Positions 1-5,158 of a stretch of 5,535 nucleotides of DNA are shown in pieces. The DNA comes from DATLFP01 sp035540955. Lineage in GTDB: Bacteria > Actinomycetota > Acidimicrobiia > Acidimicrobiales > CADCSY01. Each line of letters begins with the position of its first letter. Position 1 is the stretch's first letter. Location of the stretch: contig DATLFP010000098.1 of the NCBI GenBank assembly GCA_035540955.1, forward strand, positions 1-5,535, given 5' to 3'. Below the pieces are notes generated by a model that worked only from the letters and a program-made list of their open reading frames with translations, made no database searches and was not told where the DNA came from. Made by a program: the position numbers and the translations under genes.

Positions 1-137
1 ACGGGTGGATACCCCCGCTCACCAGCAGTGTTGGACCAGCGAGCCGAGCGAGAAGCCGAGAACACCAAACCCAAGACCTATATGGCTGCTCGATACTCCA
101 CCCTGTCGAATGATGCACCAGACGCAACAGTGCTCAC
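1..137 (-). mobile_element. Foreign sequence interrupting the recombinase gene (possible group II intron 5' end)
   Basis: The recombinase frame is family-like down to the Met-Gln codons at 138-143 on the minus strand, then loses all resemblance to the family and stops at 78-80. GC falls from about 69% (141-220) to about 51% (61-140), hand counted. Read on the minus strand, the inserted stretch begins GTGAGCACTG and contains AGGGTGGA about 38 bases in. This loosely resembles group II introns, which begin GTGYG and often carry a GGGTGNAAGTCCC-like stretch early in domain I. The match is imperfect (GTGAG) and no intron-encoded protein is visible, because the element would continue beyond base 1. 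An IS end or a recombination junction is equally compatible. The exact junction is uncertain by a few bases. The stretch also holds AGCCGAG twice (42-48, 54-60). I see no convincing gene in it. Confidence 0.4.
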
Positions 138-977
138 TTGCATCAACGTGGCCATGGTGTGGCGGAACAGGTGGCACGCTCCGCTCTTGCCGAGCTGGGC
201 CCGGTCCACGTAGCGGCGAGCGAGCGGAGTCAACGTGCCCGGTGAGAACGCCGTGCCGTCGGTGGTGAGGAACAGCACGCCGTCATCGGGGGTCGGCGCC
301 AGCTTCGGTCGGACGTCGGCGAGGTAGCGGTCGATCCAGGTGATGGCGCGCTCGCCGATGGGGACCATGCGGTCCTTCTTGCCCTTGCCTTGGCGGACCA
401 GCAGCGTGCCCCGCTCGGCGTCGAGGTCGTAGAGCTGCAGGTTGGCCAGCTCGGCTCTTCGGATGCCGGTCGAGTAGAGGACCTCGAGCATGGCTCGGTC
501 GCGGATGCCGGTCGGCTCGGTGAGGTCGGGTTGGGCGAGGACCGCTTCGACCTCCTCGATCGACAGCACGTGCTTCGGGAGCCGGCGCTCGATGCGCGGC
601 AGCTCGAGCTCGGAGGCGGGGTTGTAGAGGATCCGGTTCTCGCGGGCGGCCCACTTGAAGAAGGCGCGCACCGGGACGAGGTAGGTGTGCTGGGACCGGA
701 ACGTGAGGGGCTTGCCGTCGGGTCGTCGGTAGTGGAACAGCCAGCGCTGATAGCCGTCGAGGACCGGCTTGGTCACCTCGGCCGGTCTGGTGATGCCGCG
801 CTCCAGGAGCCAGCCGGCCAGGTAGCCGAGGAGCTTGTGGCGGTCGTCGATCGTCTTCTCGCTGAGGCCGCGGGTGCCCATCCACTCGCAGAACTCGCAG
901 ACCATGCGCGGGAACCCGAACGGGTCGAGCTGATCGCCCGGCACCTGCCGCGGGAAGCGCTCGCCGCGGCGAGGCAT
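78..977 (-). CDS. Tyrosine recombinase/integrase (XerC/D-like), 3' end disrupted
   Basis: A 299-residue product of the phage-integrase/Xer family, which cuts and rejoins DNA through a covalent phosphotyrosine. Residues about 20-125 form the SAM-like core-binding domain (KTIDDRHKLLGYL, QHTYLVPVRAFFKWAARENRI, then NPASELELP). The catalytic domain follows: Arg I is R173 in STGIRRAEL, the lysine hairpin is GKGKKDR at 197-203, and the HxxR box is H269-R272 in CHLFRHTMATLM. After Met279-Gln280 the sequence leaves the family: the last 19 residues are unrelated, and the LGH histidine and tyrosine nucleophile (normally about 25-40 residues further on) are absent. The visible protein should therefore be unable to carry out strand transfer, unless the rest of the gene lies beyond an excisable insertion. 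Its ATG overlaps the TGA of the upstream primase gene by one base (977), indicating translational coupling and one operon. Confidence is high for the family and moderate for loss of function. Confidence 0.88.
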   Translation of the reverse strand: MPRRGERFPRQVPGDQLDPFGFPRMVCEFCEWMGTRGLSEKTIDDRHKLLGYLAGWLLERGITRPAEVTKPVLDGYQRWLFHYRRPDGKPLTFRSQHTYLVPVRAFFKWAARENRILYNPASELELPRIERRLPKHVLSIEEVEAVLAQPDLTEPTGIRDRAMLEVLYSTGIRRAELANLQLYDLDAERGTLLVRQGKGKKDRMVPIGERAITWIDRYLADVRPKLAPTPDDGVLFLTTDGTAFSPGTLTPLARRYVDRAQLGKSGACHLFRHTMATLMQVSTVASGASFDRVEYRAAI

Positions 978-3900
978 CAGCCCGCCCTCGCTTCGACTAC
1001 GACGTCGTGCTCGTCATCGCCGGGAGCAGCGCGCTCAGCTCCGCTGGTGTCGTCGGTGACGTGGTTGTGGCCGTTGGCCTGCGCCTTCACCTCATCGACG
1101 GCGGCGCGACCGCGGGCCGACAACCCCCCGACCGAGCCCCGACCGGGGGCCGACCGACCGTTGTTCGACCCCGACCGGTCCGGGTCGTAGGCGAGCGTGT
1201 TCGGGTCGGTGAGGCCGATCACGAACCGGGAGCCGTCGGCGCCTTCGCCGGCCCAGGCCAGCTCGTAGACGAACCCGGGGCCGTGCTCGGCCCGGTGCGC
1301 CATGACGAGCTCGAGGTCGACGAGGCGAGCCAGGTGCACCTTGAGCTGGGTGTCACCCCAACCCAGGTGCTCGCGCAGCTCCCGGCGGCTGAACCGCACC
1401 ATGGCCCGATCGATGCCGTCGCTCGCCGCGCGCTCGACGACATGCGCGTCGAGGGCGTCGAGCAGGCGACGCGTGCCGGGCGGCAGCTCGTCCAGCGACC
1501 GGCCCAGCACCTCGGCAGCCAGCCGGTTGGCCAACGCCACGTCAGCAGGTTCGACCTCGATGAAGCTCACGACGCGCCCGTCGCGGGTGATCGTCTTGCG
1601 TTCGCGCTGGTGCTGGTGCAACAGCGCGATGGCCCGGATCAGCGTCAAGTACTTGGGATGGTCACGACGCGTGCGGGTGCGCCCGTCGGCGAACGACAGC
1701 TGCTCGGCGAACGGGTTGACCACCAGCACCGGTGCCAACAACCGCTGCGCGTCCTGGTGCACCTTCACCACCTCGTCGCGCGCCTGCGATGCCAACAAAC
1801 CGTCGAGGGTCTGCGCGCGGCGCTGCCGGTCGTGGATGGCGCGGGTCTGGTCGCGGTCCTCGTCGACGGACAACACGATGCAGCGGTTCAACAGCTCCTC
1901 GTCGACGTCGACCGCGGTGGTCGTGAGCAGGATCGCGGTCGGGCCCTTCACCGAGTAGGTGTGGGTGACGAGCCGGCCCGAGGTGGTGTCCTTGCCGGTC
2001 GACGCGATCGACAGCTCGCCCTCCGATTGCAGCAGCTTGAGCGCGTAGGCGGCGCGCTCTGCGCCCTCCTCCTCGGCGACGGCCAGCACCTTGTGGGCCA
2101 GGTCGGCCTCGCCCATGTAGAAGAGGCTCTGGCCGGTCATGGCCGAGAACTTCACCCGCTCCTCGCCGGGCACGAACGCGAGCACCGCGTCCATCAGCGC
2201 GCTCTTGCCGGCCGCCGAGGTGGACTGGACGATCACCGCCAACGGCCGGTCGAGCATGCGGGACACCGCGGCGAGGTAGCCGACGAGACAGTTCGTCGCT
2301 TCGCCGACGATGCCGACCCGCTCGAAGTCGGCGATCACGCGGTTGATGAGGTCGGGCGCGCGCAGCAGCTCGAGCGCAGCGGCCTGCTCGGCCTCGCTCA
2401 ACACGACGGGTTGCTCGGACGGGGCCTGCGCGGAGCGCACCACCTCATCGGCGACGCGTTCGCAGGCCAACAGGACGCGGCCGAGGCCGTGCTTGATCAC
2501 GTCCTCGCCGGCATGGAGCTCGTCGGCGGCCTGCTTCACGAACACCGTGCGCGCCCGCGCCGAGTAGAGGTCGAGGGTGTCGACGTGGAAGCGGTCCCCG
2601 CGGCCGTCATGGCGGGCGACCAACACGTTCACCCGCAACAGATCGAAGCTCGACACCTTCGACAGCCCCCGGACTCGCCAGCGGCGATCACCGAGCGCGA
2701 CGCGCAACTCGTCGCCATCGACGACGGGCGCGACGTCGTCGGGCAACGCCGGCGTGGGCGACACCAGCTCAGGCGGGAGCGGCCCAGCAGCGAAAGAAGG
2801 ATCGGGCTCGGCGCCGTGCTCGTCGACGTCGGGCTCGCCCTGGTCCTCGTCGACGACCGACGCCTCGACCGCGGTCACGGTGCTGCGCCGGTTCGGTGCG
2901 GGCCCGGCGCCCAGCCACGCCGCGGTGCGGATCAGCCGGCCGAGCACGTCGGTCGGGTTCTTCGCATCGCGCACCACGTCGTTCGCATCCGCGCCGGCAG
3001 CAAACGTGATGCGGAAGCACTCGATCCCATCGGCCAGCAACGACTTCGCCAGCTTCTTGGCGGCGCGGTCGCCGGCGTCATCCGCGTCGAACGCGATCAG
3101 CACACGGCGCACGTCGTTGGCGCGCAACGCGTCGAGCAGCTCGGCGGTCACGCCCTCGGTGCCGTAGGCCGCGGTCACGTGGCGGAACCCCGCGCACCAG
3201 AAGCTCAGCGCGTCGATCAACGACTCGCAGACGATGATCTCGTCGCTCGCGGCGAAGGCTTCGACGTTGAACACCCCGGCGTGCGGGCCGGGCAGGTAGA
3301 GGTGCAGCGGCGTGCCGGCCCGCAGCTTGTCGCCCACCTTGCGGCCGTAGACCTCGCGGACGATGCCGTCGTTGATCACCGGGATGACGAGGGAGCCGGC
3401 GAAGTGCTCGTGGCCCGAGGTGCGGTAGACGCCGAGGCGCTGCAGCCGGCCCCGGATGTCCGCGCCGGCGGCCCGGTTCTTGTCGGGCAGCCGGTAGCCG
3501 AGCGTGCGGTTCGCATAGCCGAGCCGGAACCGCTCGACGGCCTCGGAATGGGCGATGCGACGGCGCTCGAGGAACCCGATCGCCTCCGGCGACTCGCGCA
3601 GGGTCTGGTGGTAGAAGCCGACGACCTCGCCCAGCAGCTCGCGGTCCTCGGCGCTCACGTCGAACGGCGCGGTGAGCTTGCGCACCGACGTCCGCTTCGG
3701 CGCCGGCCCGTCGCTCGAGGTGGGCGCGCCTTGGCGCAGCAGCTCCACCGCGTGACGGAACGACACGCCCTCGGCCCGCATCACCCAGTCGATCACGCTG
3801 CCCCCGGCCGAGCAGGCGCCCATGCAGTGCCACAGGTTCTTCGCCGGGCTGATCACCAGCGACGGCTCCCGGTCGTCGTGGAACGGGCAGAGCCCGAGCA

Positions 3901-4006
3901 GGTCCTTGCCGTGGCGGCGCAGCGCGATCCCACGGGCCTCCGCCAGACGCTCGACGGCCACCTCGGCCTTGAGCCGCTCGATCTCCTCCTCGGGGATCCG
4001 GGCCAT
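977..4006 (-). CDS. CHC2 zinc-finger/Toprim primase fused to AAA+-like ATPase and winged helix
   Basis: A 1009-residue protein, probably the replication initiator/primase-helicase of a mobile element. The DnaG-like N-terminus has a zinc site at C40, H43, C61, C65 (CPFH then CMGAC, then GGSVIDWVM). The primase core has a DnaG-like stretch at about 205-225 (LVIPVIND, VREVYGRKVG) and Toprim residues E261 (VCESLIDALS) and D307/D309 (IAFDADDAGD). An acidic, Pro-rich linker covers about 375-430. The ATPase module has Walker A QSTSAAGKSALM (S595-S602, Ser in place of the usual first Gly), Walker B LAVAEEE (E645-E647), a sensor-like ILLTTT, and LNRC with Arg708 as arginine-finger candidate. Residues about 846-918 look like a winged helix (SRRELREHLGWGDTQLKVHL). 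The tail from about 925 is Gly/Ser/Arg-rich. I chose the start at 4006 because MARIPEEEIERLK matches DnaG N-termini and lies about 40 bases after the predicted promoter; in-frame ATGs upstream lie in or before that promoter. The ribosome-binding sequence is only a G-rich stretch (4013-4021). The layout parallels phage P4 alpha (primase, helicase, origin binding), but the ATPase is not obviously SF3. I recall similar proteins beside tyrosine recombinases in other bacteria; this was not checked here. Confidence 0.9.
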   Translation of the reverse strand: MARIPEEEIERLKAEVAVERLAEARGIALRRHGKDLLGLCPFHDDREPSLVISPAKNLWHCMGACSAGGSVIDWVMRAEGVSFRHAVELLRQGAPTSSDGPAPKRTSVRKLTAPFDVSAEDRELLGEVVGFYHQTLRESPEAIGFLERRRIAHSEAVERFRLGYANRTLGYRLPDKNRAAGADIRGRLQRLGVYRTSGHEHFAGSLVIPVINDGIVREVYGRKVGDKLRAGTPLHLYLPGPHAGVFNVEAFAASDEIIVCESLIDALSFWCAGFRHVTAAYGTEGVTAELLDALRANDVRRVLIAFDADDAGDRAAKKLAKSLLADGIECFRITFAAGADANDVVRDAKNPTDVLGRLIRTAAWLGAGPAPNRRSTVTAVEASVVDEDQGEPDVDEHGAEPDPSFAAGPLPPELVSPTPALPDDVAPVVDGDELRVALGDRRWRVRGLSKVSSFDLLRVNVLVARHDGRGDRFHVDTLDLYSARARTVFVKQAADELHAGEDVIKHGLGRVLLACERVADEVVRSAQAPSEQPVVLSEAEQAAALELLRAPDLINRVIADFERVGIVGEATNCLVGYLAAVSRMLDRPLAVIVQSTSAAGKSALMDAVLAFVPGEERVKFSAMTGQSLFYMGEADLAHKVLAVAEEEGAERAAYALKLLQSEGELSIASTGKDTTSGRLVTHTYSVKGPTAILLTTTAVDVDEELLNRCIVLSVDEDRDQTRAIHDRQRRAQTLDGLLASQARDEVVKVHQDAQRLLAPVLVVNPFAEQLSFADGRTRTRRDHPKYLTLIRAIALLHQHQRERKTITRDGRVVSFIEVEPADVALANRLAAEVLGRSLDELPPGTRRLLDALDAHVVERAASDGIDRAMVRFSRRELREHLGWGDTQLKVHLARLVDLELVMAHRAEHGPGFVYELAWAGEGADGSRFVIGLTDPNTLAYDPDRSGSNNGRSAPGRGSVGGLSARGRAAVDEVKAQANGHNHVTDDTSGAERAAPGDDEHDVVVEARAG
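1128..1177. repeat. Cluster of CCGACCG repeats (iteron-like)
   Basis: Five copies of CCGACCG start at 1128, 1139, 1150, 1154 (overlapping the third) and 1171. The first three are exactly 11 bases apart and the last is 21 bases from the third, so four copies lie close to one face of the helix. Because 11 is not a multiple of 3, the copies fall in different reading frames of the primase gene on the other strand. They are therefore not simply a repeated peptide. They lie in the region coding for the disordered Gly/Ser/Arg tail. Known iteron origins often lie in or next to the replication gene, so a binding site for the replication protein is possible. Low-complexity high-GC coding sequence is the alternative. 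Confidence 0.5.
1166..1187. repeat. 22-bp near-perfect palindrome beside the CCGACCG repeats
   Basis: The outer arms CGACCC and GGGTCG enclose a perfect GACCGGTC palindrome (1173-1180). Twenty of the 22 bases are symmetric; the only mismatched pair is C1172/C1181. The site contains the last CCGACCG copy and encodes part of the primase tail. It could be a dimer-binding or recombination site, or a chance product of high GC. Confidence 0.45.
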
Positions 4007-4012
4007 CAACAG

Positions 4013-4021
4013 CGCCCCGCC
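4013..4021 (-). promoter_or_regulatory. Weak G-rich ribosome-binding stretch before the primase ATG
   Basis: On the minus strand GGCGGGGCG lies six bases before the ATG at 4006. It is not a canonical AGGAGG, so initiation may be inefficient. It is recorded because the start is otherwise chosen by homology and promoter position. Confidence 0.3.
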
Positions 4022-4044
4022 AGAAAAACTCTGTCTCGCATCAC

Positions 4045-4064
4045 GTGGCAAGATCATATGCCAC
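4045..4064. promoter_or_regulatory. Operator-like inverted repeat bracketing the operon -10 box
   Basis: GTGGCA (4045-4050) and TGCCAC (4059-4064) form a perfect 6-bp inverted repeat around an 8-base spacer. The arm centres are 14 bases apart, a size suited to a dimeric HTH repressor. The spacer contains the likely -10 hexamer of the primase-recombinase operon, so occupancy would block RNA polymerase. The divergent Xre-type protein is the obvious candidate ligand. The arms are seen directly; the binding is inferred. Confidence 0.6.
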
Positions 4065-4083
4065 TGAGTGCACTTCATGGCAA
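4053..4083 (-). promoter_or_regulatory. Predicted promoter of the primase-recombinase operon
   Basis: On the minus strand a -10 box TATGAT (4053-4058, one mismatch to TATAAT) lies 19 bases after a -35 box TTGCCA (4078-4083, one mismatch to TTGACA). The predicted transcript start near 4045-4047 gives a leader of about 40 bases before the ATG at 4006. The 19-base spacing is longer than the usual 17. Confidence 0.55.
4062..4074. promoter_or_regulatory. Second symmetric element between -35 and -10
   Basis: Two overlapping palindromes, CACT-G-AGTG (4062-4070) and AGTGCACT (4067-4074), lie in the promoter spacer directly beside the first inverted repeat. They could be a second operator site for the same regulator. 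They are short, so chance is possible. Confidence 0.35.
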
Positions 4084-4152
4084 CGATCGGGGCCACGCAT
4101 GGAACGACGAGTTCAAGACATCGGCGCAGAATGGGGGTCACCGCCCACACCC

Positions 4153-4156
4153 GGAG
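4153..4156 (+). promoter_or_regulatory. Ribosome-binding site of the HTH regulator
   Basis: GGAG ends eight bases before the ATG at 4165. It decides the start over the upstream in-frame ATGs at 4045 and 4099, which would add unfolded-looking sequence before the HTH domain. Confidence 0.6.
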
Positions 4157-4164
4157 ACCACCAG

Positions 4165-4518
4165 ATGCCACTCGGCGAACGAATCAAGGCCCTGCGCACC
4201 GAAGCCGGCCTCTCCCAAGCCGAGCTCGCCGAGCAGGTCGGCGGCGACGGCCGCCAGATCAGCCGCTATGAGAACGGCCGCATCACCCCCAGCCTCGACG
4301 CCCTCGCCCGCATCGCCGAGGCCCTCAACGTCAGCCTCGACCACCTCGTCTTCGACGACATCGCCCGCCGACCGCTCCACAGCCCCGAGAACATCCTCGG
4401 CGACCGCCTCGCCGCCATCGCCGAGCTCAACGACGACGACCGCTCCTCACTCCTCAACGTCATCGACGGCCTCGTCACCAAAAGCCGCGTCCGCACCCTC
4501 GCCGGCGGCGTCAGCTGA
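4165..4518 (+). CDS. Xre/Cro-CI family helix-turn-helix regulator
   Basis: A 117-residue DNA-binding protein. Residues about 3-62 are a classic HTH_3 domain: LGERIKALRTEAGLSQAEL, then a recognition region GRQISRYENGRITPS, then LDALARIAEALNVSLDHLV. The C-terminal half (about 65-117) has a short acidic helical segment (LNDDDRSSLLNVIDGLV) and no visible peptidase or sensor domain, so it is unlikely to be a self-cleaving LexA/CI repressor. It is transcribed away from the primase-recombinase operon across a 158-bp region holding inverted repeats that overlap the operon's promoter. This is the arrangement of phage and mobile-element repressors. I infer repression of replication and recombination genes, perhaps with autoregulation. 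I found no convincing promoter hexamers for its own transcription. Its end is 13 bases from the convergent DUF4272 gene. Its specific target is not shown by sequence. Confidence 0.9.
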   Translation: MPLGERIKALRTEAGLSQAELAEQVGGDGRQISRYENGRITPSLDALARIAEALNVSLDHLVFDDIARRPLHSPENILGDRLAAIAELNDDDRSSLLNVIDGLVTKSRVRTLAGGVS

Positions 4519-4523
4519 ACGCT

Positions 4524-4550
4524 GGTGCCGCTCAGGTGTCGAGCGGCACC
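4524..4550. terminator. Bidirectional hairpin terminator between convergent genes
   Basis: GGTGCCGCTC (4524-4533) and GAGCGGCACC (4541-4550) form a perfect 10-bp GC-rich stem with a 7-base loop. It begins six bases after the regulator's stop and covers the last codons and stop of the DUF4272 gene. There is no T-run on either side, common for hairpins in high-GC bacteria, so the efficiency of termination is uncertain. Confidence 0.65.
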
Positions 4551-5158
4551 TCGTCCCAGTCCTCATCCGACAGCACCCACTCGAGTGCCCGTCGACGCTC
4601 GATGACCACCCACCCGGGAACGCGTCCCGGCTCGGAAGCCCCGCGCAACGCCGCGTCGGTGATCGCCCAGTTGAGGCAGTAGGCGAGATCCGCCGACTCC
4701 AGGAGCTCCTCGGTTGATCGGCGTTGTGCTCGCGCGCGGAATGCCGCCGCGCTCTCTGTCGTCTTGAGGTTCGGCAGCGTCCGCACGAGATCGTTCGGGC
4801 ACGTCTTGGCGAAGTCGAGCTTCGACGCCAAACCCAGCGACCACATCAGCGCCCACACGCTCTCCGACAGACCATGGAAGAACTCGTCAGCAGCGGCGTC
4901 GCCGGCATCGAGGTAGCGCCGCTCGCTCGGCGACAGCGCGCTCGTCAGCTCCTCCTGCGTGAGCCACGCCTTCGCGGTGTCGCGCGGGAAGCCGTAGGAC
5001 ACCGCGATGAGCGCGTGAAGAACGAGGCACCGGTCGACGAGCTCGTCGCCATCACGAGCCTTCACGTCGAAGTCCGACAAGGGAAGCTCAGCCGACACCT
5101 CGTAGCCGAGCCGCGCCGCCTCCTTCAACGACCGCTTGCGAATGGCCGCCGTGTCCAT
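4532..5158 (-). CDS. DUF4272 domain protein, candidate immunity protein
   Basis: A 208-residue, probably cytosolic protein with no signal peptide or membrane segment. The whole length resembles DUF4272: an N-terminal LGYEVSAELPLSD, then DELVDRCLVLHALIAVSYGF (about 38-57), LTSALSPSERRYLDAGD, the Trp-rich core SVWALMWSLGL (100-110), AYCLNWAITDAA (159-170), the conserved ERRRALEWV (187-195) and the ending WDEVPLDT. No biochemical activity of the family is evident from the sequence. I chose the ATG at 5158 because it overlaps the nuclease-toxin stop by one base (TGATG) and precedes all family-like sequence; the longer in-frame opening to 5299 runs through the toxin gene in another frame. An immunity role is inferred from this coupling: immunity genes usually follow their toxin directly. 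An unrelated function remains possible. Confidence 0.82.
   Translation of the reverse strand: MDTAAIRKRSLKEAARLGYEVSAELPLSDFDVKARDGDELVDRCLVLHALIAVSYGFPRDTAKAWLTQEELTSALSPSERRYLDAGDAAADEFFHGLSESVWALMWSLGLASKLDFAKTCPNDLVRTLPNLKTTESAAAFRARAQRRSTEELLESADLAYCLNWAITDAALRGASEPGRVPGWVVIERRRALEWVLSDEDWDEVPLDT

Larger units (their letters stand above)
138..4518. mobile_element. Putative integrative element core: repressor, primase-ATPase, recombinase
   Basis: A divergent Xre-type repressor, a primase-ATPase replication protein and a tyrosine recombinase sit together with a controlled promoter between them. This combination is typical of phage satellites, integrative mobilisable elements and plasmid-like elements. 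No capsid, relaxase or conjugation genes are visible. No attachment-site repeats could be identified, so the true ends are unknown and these coordinates cover only the core genes. Confidence 0.45.

Noticed and set aside
390..1190. A 266-residue plus-strand open frame
   Set aside because: It is antisense to the recombinase and the primase tail, with no domain and codon-shadow composition.
129..4085. Resemblance between the junction near 135-147 and the sequence at 4071-4085 as flanking attachment repeats
   Set aside because: Only short blocks (CACTT, CAACG) agree, with gaps between them. This is too little to propose an att site.
4007..4171. N-terminal extension of the primase up to 4171
   Set aside because: The extra 55 residues do not resemble DnaG N-termini and cover the predicted promoter and operators. 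MARIPEEEIERLK at 4006 is the natural start.
1007..4717. A 1236-residue open frame on the plus strand
   Set aside because: It is antisense to the primase gene over nearly all its length, with Arg/Val/Gly-rich sequence and no recognisable domain. Long antisense frames are expected opposite GC-rich genes.
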